Below are positions 34,901 through 44,893 of a DNA stretch of 64,000 nt, one piece after another. Each line of letters begins with the position of its first letter. The first letter of the stretch is position 1. The stretch is taken from positions 39,382,995 through 39,446,994 of the forward strand of contig BTRK01000001.1 in the NCBI GenBank assembly GCA_036245805.1, written 5' to 3'. A program made the position numbers and the translations under genes. Source of the stretch: Pristionchus mayeri. Lineage: Eukaryota; Nematoda; Chromadorea; Rhabditida; Neodiplogasteridae. The notes under the pieces were generated by a model. The model did not search any database. It saw only the letters and a list, made by a program, of their open reading frames with translations, and was not told the origin of the DNA.

Positions 34901-37900
34901 CTATCACAAAAACAGGGCGAATTCACTCGTTCTCTGAGTCAAATCCCGGTTTTGCCTGGTGTTTCGCGAATAATGATGAAACTTGGGGGCCGAGCTTGAA
35001 ACTTGGGGGCTGAACTTCCGCATTAAGCTCCCGTGCCGTATCATCACTTATCACTCGCGCTTGTTTTCGCTGCCGTAGACATGCGCATCCTCTCTCCCTT
35101 TCAATCTATCTCCCCTCCCTGCTCGCTTAGGCCCTTCCCCCAACAACTCACTCCTCCTCTATTTTCGCCTATCGTCACTGTAATTTGCTGTCGTCGTCGA
35201 CGTCTCCTCCGTCGTATTTTGCCTACTGCTACTCATGCTGCTTTGCTTTTCTTCTTCGTCTCTCTCCTGTTTTTGGCGAACGCCCCGCTATATCCAAAGC
35301 CTTATTTTCGACTCGACAACGTAACGCAATGCAATGCCGTTGTAGTGGCGTCGGCACTCGTGATAGATGCTGAAAGCTCACCGCCGACGCGGCGCGCGTG
35401 ACAGATAGCCGATTACACACTGTCTGGCTTCTAGGCACTTGGCTTGTAGTGTGAGAGTGCGGAATGAGTCCGACCACGTCGTTATATAAAATCATTCGAC
35501 TATGCAGCATTCACGCGCAAGAGTTCGAAAAAAGTTCTTCTCATTTCCTGCGCCGCGTCTCCCCAACGTCATTACCGTGCAGCATTCGGAGACCATTAGC
35601 TTATGAGATCTCCGACCTACATCGCGCAACGTACTTCGTGTTTTTGTCTACGTGCTGCAACCGGAACTTGTGAATCTTTGGTCGGCTCCCGGTTTGGAGG
35701 AGGAAGTGGGCGGTGCTTCCTCCTGCTTGTTTTCGTGCTCTCCATATCCAGAGCAAGGAGGAGTTATTTTGCCGCCGCTCTGCTGCAGCAGGTGGCCTTG
35801 CCGCGGATAACACTCCAGAGATTAGCTGATGCAAGTGCCCATGTTTTCCGTTGCGGCTATCGTGTTGACAGTTCTCGACACACGCTACTCTCCTCCTTAC
35901 TCGTTGCTCTAACCGCCTAGACAGCGTGTGCGAGAAGGAGAGAAAGTTCCGGGTTGTGTTCGAGCCTTTCGCAATCACTCGACGACTACCGCCCGATGCA
36001 AAACAGCTCCCGAGCTTGCCTCGAATCGCCTATTTTGACCAGCCAAACCCGCCCATCACCCCCATTCTGACTCACTCATCCAGCAAGCTCTGCTGTCTTC
36101 CTGCTGTTGACTAGTTTGCTCACTGACCGCTACCACCACAACTCGCCCCCATCTCTATCTCGGAGAGAAGTCAACATGTTTATGTGTAGGTTCTTCGGGG
36201 CCAGGGCCGGGTTCGGCGCTGTTGTTGTTTTGTATCAAGCGTGGCTCGCCTCGCGCGCTTGGTACGGGTTCCCCCTCCCCTCGTCACTCCTCCTCCTCCT
36301 CCTCCCCTCCTCCTCCGCGACCCTGGCATGTTCCATGCTCCTCTCGCCAGTCAGTAACCACTCTCTATTGCCGTAAACATTTTCCCACTCACTCACTCAC
36401 TCACTCACTCATGGCCGTCTTGGCTGGACAACACAGAGAAAACCGCGCGCACGTCATCCACCCTCCCCCCCCCCCCCCCAGTGTTCCGCCTTCTGTTTTG
36501 CGCCCGCGCACATTTCACATCGTCATGGTTGTTTTGCATAAGCATACCGTTTTCGGGGGCGGGACCGAGGCTGGTCGGGCGGGCGGGGGGTAGGTCACAA
36601 ACCGCCCGGGCTCACAGTGCCTGGCTCGGCGCGGTAGGGTCGATCAGCGTTCATGGTCACACTCCTCCTCTCATCCTTCGCCCCCTTTGAGCCCTTGCAA
36701 ACGATTTTCTCTTAAAGCGCGAGCGCCTACCCACCTTTCTGCCTGCACACGGATATGTTCCTCATAAACAGAGGAGCTTCCGCATTACATTGCGTTCCTA
36801 GCCTATGAGATGGCGGCAGTCGATAGAGTCTAGCATGGAGGAAGCAATAACTGAGAGGGAGGGAGGGGAAGAGCAAGAGTTGCCCTTTCTCTCCACGCTA
36901 AAGTTCGCGTAGACTTTCGCGCAAGAGAGTAAGGAGGCGGGGGGAACGGGGTAGGCACTCTCTGGCACTAGAGACGAGAACAGTCCTTGCATTGCAAGTC
37001 GAGTAACGTTCCTCCCCTTCACTCAGCTTGCTATGATTTTGTACGTTCTTCTTCACATTATCAGTTTGAGCATAGATGCGATTGGGATAAGGATAGTCAT
37101 ATCTAGAAACCGGCTCAACAGCGCTGATTGTTGTTTATTGCTGAGCCTATACTTGTCTTATCTTATCTGCTTAACCAATCCTGTTTCAGGTACATGGTAG
37201 ACATGCAGCAGGCGCAGACGCAGCAGTGGCAGCCAACACACCCGCAGCAGATGTACTACCAACAGCAGGTATGAAATCAAATAATGCCTTGTAAATGAGG
37301 ATATAGATGTTATTTCCTTGCCTTCTCATTAGTGACCGGATGAAGTTGCCTGTGTTTTTGGTGTTGAAAACATTGAGCTTTGGGACGCCTTAGCATGGTA
37401 GTGAAATCTCCTTACATTTAGAGCAGTCATAATGGAAAACAAAGGGAGTGGGCGTTCTATGACATGCGTTACAGGCCACATCTCCGATCGACTGTCACCC
37501 TTGGGGGTGTGACTAAGGCAAATTAATACGTAGCAATGCAATTAATTCCACGATGGGAAAACTTTAACCCAATCTGGTTTTGAAATTGGAATCCACTGGT
37601 TGTTCGAAGATCAAAGATTGCGTGTGAATAATTTGGTTGTTACCGGAACACGGTGCGGATTCTAGCTGCACGATTCGAGGGGCTTTATTCGCTGTTTTGT
37701 CATCGCTTGCAGAGGCGCAGTAAATCACACACAGGCCAATTTACAATTGTTGCATGGATAATAAGACAGCTGCACACACATAGGCAGTGTTATGCGCGCG
37801 TGGCAGATTACTGCAGAGCAACTGCAGAAAACAATCAACTCCACGCTGATTTTTCTGTAGCTGTGACGCGTTATAAAATTATCGGGATCGCTGACGTACA

Positions 37901-39397
37901 GCTGCGCAAATAACAATGGTTACGTAACTGTCTGGTTGCGCAGAGCAACTACAGAAAGTGGTCGCCTATAGCCATTCATGCATTCCCTTGGGGGAGATTA
38001 CGAAAATATCATCAGGGCAAAGGATTAATGATTCAATACAACCATTGCAGATGGCGTATCAGATGCAGCCCGCAGCAGCTGCTGCCGCTGCAGCGCCCGC
38101 GCCCGCCCCGACCAACTCGAAGAAGCGAAAAGCGAGCAATGAGAACGGCGAGAAGAAGCCGAGAGGCAGACAGAGCGCGGCCGCGCAGGCCGAGGCCCAG
38201 CGACAGCAGCAGGCTGCAGCACTCGCAGCGCAGCAGCAGCAGGCATACTACCAGCAGCAGGTTGGTCTCTTTGTACTTTGATCTCCATCCCGACAACAAC
38301 AGGCGACTATACAATTGGCACGCATATCATACGGTAAACAGAACACAATGAGAGTAACAATCAGACCACAATAATTGCACATGCGTACACAACGCGCATA
38401 TGATGCACACTAGAAACTCTAAGGCGTGCGCCGAACTAGCAACACGCAAGTAGTGCAAGGCACAAAAGAACTCCTGAGGCTCGCAAACCTGATACCTCCG
38501 AACCCGGAAATTAGACTGACATTTGCAGAGTCAGATGATGGCTGCACCGGAGATGGGCGGTTACCGTTACGATCCCATGCAGCAGCAGCAGATGCAGCAG
38601 CAACTTCAGCAGCAGCAACAACAGCAGCACTGGATGATGCAGCAGCAGCCCGGCACGATCAGCATGCAGTCCGTCCCGCAGCAGGTGCGTTTTTCAGATG
38701 GGGAATTTCCAGAAAATGGAGACATTTTACAACCAATTCTTGCAGATGCAGCCCAGCCAGATGAGCATGATGCAGCAGCAGCAGCAGTCGGCTCTCGCCC
38801 AGCAGCAGGCAGCTGCCGCTGCCGCTGCCGCTGCCGCAGCCCAGCAGCAGCAGCGCCCCATGCAGCCTCAGCAGCAGCAGCCCGGCTCCGAGTTCGTCCG
38901 CCAGGAATTGAGACAATCCCTGCAGGCCAAGCAGCAACTCGCTGGACGTAAGTTGCCGTTCCAGTTTTCCCCAAGGACTACTGTAGCTGATCGAGTACTG
39001 ATGTTGTTCGAGAAAAGTCGATACAGTAAGCCCATTCCAGGTCCCTCGCCCGCCAACGCGATGGACATTGCCGTGGGGTCGGTCGGATCGACGGGAAGCA
39101 CAGCAGGTAAACGCGAGCCCGGGCGCAAATTGAGGTTCCAATGGCGCCCATTGCAGGATCGGGCACATTCGACTACTTGTCGGACTTGTTATCGGACGCA
39201 GAGTTGGAGTCCGTGTACGACTTCAAGCTGTGCAGTGGTGGCAATGGCTGCGGGGTTAGTTGTTGATCTACCGATATCGATTTTATCGATTATTGTGATT
39301 GTAAATGAAAAATGCAGAAGACAATAATAATTCGCTGCAGTTCGACCTCGAGAACGACGACTACACGAGAAAGGTGGTGCAGCACCTGCTGTCGTAG
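14694..39397 (+). CDS. PAS-domain transcription factor, CLOCK/NPAS-like, Gln-rich C-terminal half
   Basis: Exons: 14694-14743, 14789-14849, 14905-14988, 15422-15505, 15685-15772, 15996-16093, 17105-17151, 17357-17415, 17539-17645, 18886-19006, 19062-19162, 19208-19290, 19414-19476, 19592-19691, 20163-20224, 34496-34594, 37190-37268, 38051-38260, 38529-38684, 38746-38947, 39041-39106, 39157-39254, 39341-39397; about 724 residues. PAS-A reads SFVFVLTHEGRVHQSTAGVT then QSVFNFVPVSDQSLI, closest by eye to CLOCK/NPAS proteins (QSIFNFIP type). FRCAFLSRMRLDHPPREVQF fits the post-PAS segment, and VIALSLLLDAEGIVHSVFTR begins a PAS-B-like unit. Two basic patches follow (KTRKKPGPKKQSKPRAKKG; KKRKASNENGEKKPRGRQ, AT-hook-like), then long Gln/Ala tracts and an acidic tail FDYLSDLLSDAELESVYDF. 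No bHLH is visible before PAS-A; it may be in the gap or absent. The 16093/17105 junction is one phase off. CKY-1-like is a guess. Confidence 0.78.
15315..15404. repeat. Foldback repeat, GCTCTCTCGC family, degraded
   Basis: CAATCTCTTCAT at the left pairs with ATGAAGAGACATTG at the right, around a TGACTCTCTC and GCTCTCTTGC core. It lies in the intron just before the PAS-A exon at 15422. Confidence 0.6.
16762..16832. repeat. Foldback repeat, GCTCTCTCGC family, right arm degraded
   Basis: CTGACTCTCTTCG and ATGCTCTCTCGCTTTCTCTA match the copy at 6862. The right arm (GGCGAATGACGCATGCGGAA) keeps only part of its pairing. It lies in the intron between 16093 and 17105. Confidence 0.55.
17895..17979. 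repeat. Inverted-repeat element, GGTCGGATGAGAAC family
   Basis: GCACTAGATTGGATGAGAAC at the left pairs with GTTCTCATCCGACCTAGTAC at the right. The inside is also palindromic (CTCCATGCCGTCTTTGACC against AAAGGCAGCATGGAG). Related copies lie at 26944, 40074 and, in part, 49236. Confidence 0.75.
18632..18722. repeat. Foldback repeat, GCTCTCTCGC family
   Basis: AGGAGTGTCTGACTCTCTCT at the left pairs with GGAGAGAGTTAGACACTTCC at the right, and GCGACGAGAGAGCATGC forms part of the inner stem. It lies in an intron of the PAS gene, about 160 bases before exon 18886. Confidence 0.75.
19813..19881. repeat. Foldback repeat, GCTCTCTCGC family
   Basis: GACTCTCTTC pairs with GGAAGAGAGTC and CACGCTCTCTCGTC with TGGTGAGAGAGCGTG. 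It lies in the intron 19692-20162 of the PAS gene. Confidence 0.75.
20366..20428. repeat. Foldback repeat, GCTCTCTCGC family
   Basis: TCTCTTCATTCTGAGTACTC at the left pairs with GAGTACGTCAAATGAAGAGA at the right, with CTCTCACC and GGCGAGAG inside. It lies just inside the 14.3 kb intron. Confidence 0.75.
20930..22609 (-). CDS. Heterotrimeric G protein gamma subunit, nested antisense
   Basis: Small membrane-anchored partner of G-beta. Three exons on the minus strand: 22609-22523 (MEAIKQQTEQLRVEAHITRK then KVSEVSKES), 21561-21483 (LIEYAEKNKGGDALISGPPD then NHNPFQ) and 20956-20930 (EKKSCGML, stop). The N-terminal helix with EQLR.EA.I.R..VS..S, the NPF motif and a terminal CaaL box (CGML, expected to be geranylgeranylated) are the full set of G-gamma hallmarks; 63 residues is normal length. 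The acceptor TTACAG before the last exon and the donor GTGTGT after the second are good. At the first junction the donor GTTTCA leaves phase 0, while the acceptor TTTGTAG brings one extra base, so either an indel or an unusual splice site is involved. The whole gene lies within the 14.3 kb intron of the PAS gene, opposite strand. It resembles C. elegans GPC-1 more than GPC-2 at the N-terminus, from memory. Confidence 0.9.
26944..27109. repeat. Inverted-repeat element, GGTCGGATGAGAAC family, long form
   Basis: GGCACTAGGTCGGATGAGAA at the left pairs with TTCTCATCCTGCATAGTGCC at the right. Inside, a second GTCGGATGAGAACC faces GGTTCTCATCCGAC, and AAGTACCCTTCC lies opposite AGAAGGGTCC. At 166 bp it is about twice as long as the copies at 17895 and 40074. 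Confidence 0.8.
27428..27694. repeat. Local direct duplication
   Basis: A 39-base unit starting TTTCGTTACATCCAATCGTT occurs at 27428-27466 and 27656-27694 with two or three differences. Sequences after each copy are also related (TTTAGCCTCCCC and CTTGTCTTCGTTC), so a longer block was duplicated and then diverged. A perfect stem GGCCTCATCTAGGCGA / TCGCCTAGATGAGGCC follows at 27702-27742. Confidence 0.75.
28191..28230. repeat. GA dinucleotide microsatellite
   Basis: About 20 uninterrupted GA units. Confidence 0.97.
29317..29386. repeat. Foldback repeat, GCTCTCTCGC family, diverged
   Basis: TGACTCTCCTCAT pairs with ATGGGGAGAGTCA, around CACGCTCTCGTC and AGCTAGCGATGGAGC. Confidence 0.6.
29545..29687. 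repeat. Foldback repeat flanked by a 27 bp direct repeat
   Basis: A foldback of the GCTCTCTCGC family (29600-29656: CTCCTCGATTCACACGCTCT pairing with AGAGCACACCAAACGAGGAG) sits between two copies of a 27-base unit CATTGTGCAATGTTGGCAG(R)GTTCCAA at 29545-29571 and 29661-29687. Confidence 0.75.
31897..31976. repeat. TTA trinucleotide microsatellite
   Basis: About 80 bases of TTA/ATT units with two interruptions (TAGTATTATTAG) near the right end. It gives open frames of poly-Leu, poly-Ile or poly-Asn that are not genes. Confidence 0.97.
34230..34253. repeat. Homopolymer G tract
   Basis: A run of about 24 G, followed by AGAGGGGGAG, in the large intron 240 bases before exon 34496. Its length is likely to be uncertain in the assembly. 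Confidence 0.95.
36386..36410. repeat. CACT tetranucleotide repeat
   Basis: About six CACT units in the intron 34595-37189 of the PAS gene. A run of about 15 C follows at 36465-36479. The rest of this intron is C/T-rich and shows no gene. Confidence 0.9.
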
Positions 39398-40570
39398 GCT
39401 GCAGCAGCTGCGACTCATCTTCCCTCCCTCTCTCGCCATCCTCCTACACCCGTCATCTCTTTCATCACGCCCTACACATGCCCCCCACATACAGACACCA
39501 CTGATGCTGAGTTGATCTCATCTCTCTCTCTTCTCTTCTCTCCCAATTCTGCTACCTAGTTATATCATATTGTATGTATATTACCGAATCGACTACTACA
39601 ACTCAATACTACACTACTGTAATTCCCCCAAGTGCTCCAAACAAAGCGTCCGTAACCTAGTGATCAAATTGAGGCCCCTTGTCGTGTGGTTAGAGACCAC
39701 AATCTGTTAGTGTGGTTCCAGCGCGATTTATACGATTTGGCGATAATGTCTGCTCTTTCTTTCTGGATTCGTGAATCCATTTGGGAAATTGGCGTCTCTC
39801 GCCTTTATCACAACTGAACATTCCCCCCGCGCGTGTGTTGTTCCGATTTCCTATGCGTATTGATCGCCCCGTTACCACCATCACTGTAATATTATTATTG
39901 TTTATTGCCCCCGTCCCCACACATAGATATCGAGAGAGTATATGCAAGATATTATAATATATTGATTAGCCACAGCTCGAATGACAACAACGAACCACGC
40001 TGCTTATGCTCCCCCAATGGATCGTTTTAGAACCCCTTGTTTAGTCATGGATATAATTTCCCAATTCTAAAGACACTAGGTCGGATGATAACTATGACGA
40101 TACACCGCCTTTTGATATATCAAAGGAGGCATGAAATCGTAGTTCTCATCTGATCTAGAGTCGTTAAGGATACACCCCCTCTCTCTCCCAGTTAGCCCTC
40201 ACACCTCGCCCTGTTCATATAACCTAGTCGTGCATTTCCCGAGCGAAGCCCCAAGCCTCCCCAGTTCCATAAGGAAATGCAAGCATTTTCGTATTCTCCT
40301 CCATTCGCACACCACTCATTTTGTCATGTTAGGTCGACCTAGTAACTTCTCCTCCTCCTCCCATTGTCAACACTTATCTCATTACACATTTTCATCCTGT
40401 AAACAGTATATCGAATGGAAATGAAACACTACTATGAAACTGGATGTAAAAGCATGGGAGGAATACCAAATGTGGTAAGAGCTGGAGGAGCTTATATACA
40501 GACTACATGGGCGATTCTAGAGTATTCAGGATAGGGGAAGTGGGGGATTGATACACTGAGGAGTCAGGGA
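39398..40570. other. 3' UTR of the PAS gene and intergenic DNA
   Basis: After the stop at 39395-39397 the sequence is C/T-rich, then A/T-rich with possible poly(A) context around 39890-39960. A GGTCGGATGAGAAC-type inverted repeat lies at 40074-40158. The next gene converges from the minus strand (ends at 40571). No other gene is seen. Confidence 0.5.
40074..40158. repeat. Inverted-repeat element, GGTCGGATGAGAAC family
   Basis: CACTAGGTCGGATGATAACT at the left pairs with AGTTCTCATCTGATCTAG at the right, with CCTTTTGATATATCAAAGG at the centre. Confidence 0.75.
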
Positions 40571-41681
40571 TTACAGTTCGAAGAACTTTCCTTGGGTGGG
40601 CAGGTAGGCGAAGTGGGAGGGATGCGACTTCACAGGGCGGTCTTTTGCCCTCACACTGTTGTTCTTCTTAGCTGCCACTCGCTTCACAGTTTTTGCAACA
40701 GTTGCAGGCTCTCAAAGGGAAAACAACAAATATGTTTAATATGAAGATAATAAAATATCGTAGAAAATATCACAAAAGGTTCAAAGTGTAAAGATTATTC
40801 GGAAAAGAGGGAAAATGAAAACAGCTTCCTTACCTGCATTCCCTTCAACTTTGATGAAATGCGCCTTGTGGTGGAGCGGCGTGCGTTTGGGAAGGGCTGA
40901 AATGCCAGAAAAATATTTAGAAACGATTCATTTCACAGACTTTTATACGAACAGTTTTAGTGTGTCAATATTTTCCCGTATTTTAATTTCGCAACGGAAA
41001 TAAATGAATGTTTGAATGAATGCTAAGGTAATCGAAAATGGATGATGATTGAATATTTTTGACTTGTTTAGCCAGCAAAGCCATATTTCATAACTTTCGT
41101 GCCATCAACTTCCTTGTTATCGTCAAAAAAATCCGCCACCTTCAAAATATTTTCGCCAGTGATTTCAAAGAGTATGTACACGTGTAATAATAATGGCTCG
41201 TTAGCACGCATTGATAAAGGGGCGAATTTTTAGAATTTGTGGGCCATTCGAAAAAATTTGGGTGGCCACTCTTTATTTCTCGCACTCTCTACTGGACGGT
41301 ACGATAGTGTGAGAAAGAATGAAGTAGCATTAAGACCATCATTTCCCTGAATTGAGGACAACATGTGCACGTGAATTATCTAGTAGTTGGAGAAACGGCA
41401 AAACGGTCTCCTCGTTCTATACGCTCACGCGCAACTCAATCGATCGAAGGAGTGCTTGAAGTGACTGACAAATTTTCTAAAAAAAATATGTGCAGTGATA
41501 TACTTTTGTGACTCGTCAGGGTGCACGGGATGAATGGGGAAATTGAAGGCGGATGCAAACCTCGGATCTTTCCGAACACCTTCTCATTGATGTACTTCCT
41601 CTTGTAAACTGCGAGACCGAGGAGCAGCGCGAGAGCGAGCACGATGGCACTCGTGACGAGGATCTTCTTGCGTTCCCACAT
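40571..41681 (-). CDS. Small single-pass membrane protein, unknown function
   Basis: Three exons on the minus strand: 41681-41561, 40896-40834 and 40710-40571; 108 codons including the TAA stop, all phases agree. The start MWERKKILVTSAIVLALALL leads into one transmembrane helix (about residues 7-26: ILVTSAIVLALALLLGLAVY), preceded and followed by Lys/Arg. The rest (KRTPLHHKAHFIKVEG, TVAKTVKRVAAKKNN, SHFAYLPTQGKFFEL) is basic and without Cys. The ATG directly follows TTTTCAG with no exon upstream, so the mRNA is probably trans-spliced. The last acceptor is TTTGAG rather than TTTCAG. I do not recognise the family. With a short luminal N-terminus and basic tail it could be a type III or signal-anchored organelle protein, but this is inference. 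Confidence 0.7.
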
Positions 41682-44600
41682 CTGAAAAAATACTCGTTTC
41701 GAAAACAAAAACAAAAAAAGTTTCGAATAACAACAACTCCTTAAGCAAAATTGACATAGGATTCTAGCAAAAAGCGTCGAAATTGCTGTGATTTCTGATA
41801 CAATATCCAGATGATACATAAAAACATGGCGATAACAATAATAATTAAAGGCAATGAATCGTTCACGATTGTTCAGTCCCAGTGCCCGGGCCAATAATAA
41901 ATTGATAACAGCAGTCCCTCGACGCCCTTATCTCTGACGCACTATCATGCGTGCGAATCAACTGGTACAGTGCTGGTCTCGTGAATCCAGGGAGAGATTT
42001 CAATGGTGAAGAATTCATTGTATTGTGTGGATAGTACCCGGTTTTTACACAAATGATATGCCTCATTCTCTTATGATACTGGACATTTTTACAATTTTAT
42101 CAGCTGATATGGTGATGACGTCTCTACTGGGTTGTCATGTGATTTTCTTGAGAATAAACAGATAAAATTCTGAAAAAATGTTGAAATATTTCAGAAAATT
42201 CGTGTTTTCCATGATCTTGACCAGTCACTTCTTGGGAGGAACGTTGCCTGTCCCTGCTCCTCTACCTAATCCCTTTGTTTCAGTCACCGCCGTCCCATTG
42301 TCCGCCCAGCTAAGCTCTATCACCAACTTCTTCTATTCGATTCCAGAAACTGCTCTGCCCAGTCGATCTGGCGTTGCCTTCATTCATTTTATTCGCACTT
42401 TTTACTCACTTATTCCTTAAAAATTAGCACGCACAACCTACATGGGATCTTATTTCAAATTGGCTTGATCTTTGATCCCACACTTCTACCCTAGCCAAGC
42501 AATCTACCTATTCGGCCCAATGTGCGGACACCCTTTTCTTGCCTTCTAATTGTAAACTAAAAAACTTAATTTATGTCAATTGCTACGAACAAATGAAACA
42601 TGAATGAGTGAATAAATCGGCTGAATGGTAGCATGAGCACAACATCTCACAATCATGCCAACCACTTCATCACTGTAGTCTCCCTGCACATCTTCCTTGA
42701 GTACTTCTTTTGGACGAGATCTGGTTCGGATGCTGGCCCTCTTCCGTGATCCAAACCATCTCTCCGAATCTCCCCCTTCTTGCCATAGCCATCACACCGC
42801 AAAAAGAGTGGGAGGAGCGAGCTCACTGGTTTGCTCGGGGGACAGTGGTGAAAGCATTCTGAATGCGTTCTGGTAAGCTGAGAGGGGAGGGCCCTCCCTG
42901 GGCGGAAGCACTTTTGGAGCCATTGTGTTCGTGCTTTGGGTTTGAAAGGTTTCATCGTCAATTGAGATCGAAGTTCATTTCGTTAGCAAACGTTTGCTTG
43001 TTTAGGCGCTTTCCTGGACCGCACCCATAAGTTCCCCAATGTTCATATTTGATGTGATCTAATTTGATTGTAAGTAGGAGTTATTACAATAATTGCTGTA
43101 GATTACGATCTAACGAGAAGGATTGTTTATAAATAGGGTGTTTCGGTCCTACGGTATATCTTCATCAACCATCATTTCCCACTGACCAATGAATCAGCTT
43201 CAGAGCCACTGGTTGGTATCTCTCGAGATTGTTTGTATACGATCCAGTAGCCCTGTGAGTCAGCAGTGGACAGTTTAGGAGCTGCCCTGGTGAGAATTCC
43301 TTATCTTCTTTCGTTTTTGTCCACATTACTGTGAATTACTCGCACCAGTTATTTGGCATCGGTATGAGAAAACGGGAAGTGAGGATCCGGATGTAGAATT
43401 TTCGAGATTATGCCATACGGAAGCTTCTAGTGAGTTTATCCTTGCGGACTTTCCAATATCTCACCTAACCGTACTATGCTCTATCCAGAACCTGCGTGGA
43501 TCTCCAGAATCCCCGACGTTTACACTCGACTCCAGGAGACGGGCGCAAGAAGCGCGGGATAATCTTCTCGTGCTTTCCCCTTTTTCACGGCTCTTATCTC
43601 TGCTCCAAATGACGCTAGAGACAACAGCCACTCAAGAGAGCAAGCCTTCTCAACCTCCTCCCGCTGATTTGTCTATTTGTGAACCGTAGATAGCCGGTGG
43701 CCATCACTTTTTGTCCGGGGTTGGCCGCACTCTTCTCCTCTCTCTCTCTCCTCTCAACCCATCCCTCCCTCCCCGCCTCTTCAATCAGCTTCCCTCGCTC
43801 CTGTAGTGTGCCCGCGGATGTATCGTATTTTCTGCGTGAGTTGGGGGTAATCTAAGCGGCGTTCGTACAGCGTTTCTTAGCCGTTCCCTGGACCACGTAT
43901 CCCCGTGAGAGGTTGTAGTATCAACTTGTAGTCACTTCCTGGGTAACCCTAGCTGTCTATACGATGTATTGCATCTGGCTTCTCATGAATGATGGAGAGG
44001 CATGTGCCCGGTAACCCTACACGGGCGCTCTGATTTCCATCTGCCCTCTAAGGTGGTGCGCAACCTGCCCCAGTGGTCAGCGAGAAGGGTGGCTCGGATT
44101 ACCAATTCACTCCTCCCTCCCCTCCTCGCTTTAGAGCGAGGCGCTCTAGGCAGGCACACCATTGTCCTGTGGGGGGAGCGACCGGAACAGGGCCCAGTTG
44201 AGGAATCTGACCGTAGCCTTCGGATTCTAGCTCACTGCTTTATGTTGAATTTTAACGCTCCCCCTTTCACGCAAAATCTTGGCAATGAATGCAAAATATG
44301 GGAGTTGTCCGCACCCATCTTGTCCGTTTGCAAGAGGCATTACCCAGTTCTCGCTCACTTCTTCCCCTCCTCCTTCTTCTTCTGACCGCATCTGTCATCA
44401 CTGTACTATTCTCGGCGCCTCTCCCGCACAAGTAGCCCCTTCGCAAAGGTGTACTCGCACACTATTTGCGCGACGATTATTTCCGAACCACCTGGAGGTA
44501 CTCGATTCGAGAATGACCTACACAGTAGGACGACGGTCCTTGAGATTCCCCCCCCCCCCCATCGTTGACCGGTGTTTGCACGTGTGAGATTTTGTCTGTG

Positions 44601-44893
44601 CACTGTTCACTCGCGCTGTGATTTCGAGAGCCCTCAGGGGCTCATCTTCTCATTCATCTCATCCCCTCTTGAACGGGCGTGACCCCACCGCCGGAGTATT
44701 TGCTTGACACTCGTCGCCTTGTTCGCTTGCTCCAGACGCGTGTGATTTCATGTTTCACTTCGATCACAATTTCGAAAATATCCTGTCCCAAAGAAGAAAT
44801 TTCCAGAGCAATCCACTAAAACCGCGCCCTCCCCTCGATTGGAACCCGACTACAGTGTCCAGGAAGGCGGAGATCGACCAAACGCGAGGAACC
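41682..44893. other. Intergenic region upstream of the EB-module gene
   Basis: A 3.2 kb divergent spacer. It begins A/T-rich and becomes C/T-rich toward 43.5-44.8 kb, where the 5' UTR and promoter of the EB gene are expected. An 80-codon open frame at 42178-42420 (MLKYFRKFVFSMILTSHFLG) is possible but has no supporting neighbour or splice signal. Nothing else is seen. Confidence 0.5.

Noticed and set aside
42178..42420. 80-codon open frame with hydrophobic start (MLKYFRKFVFSMILTSHFLG)
   Set aside because: Could be a secreted peptide, but no splice acceptor at the ATG, no repeat of a known family and no neighbour support it.
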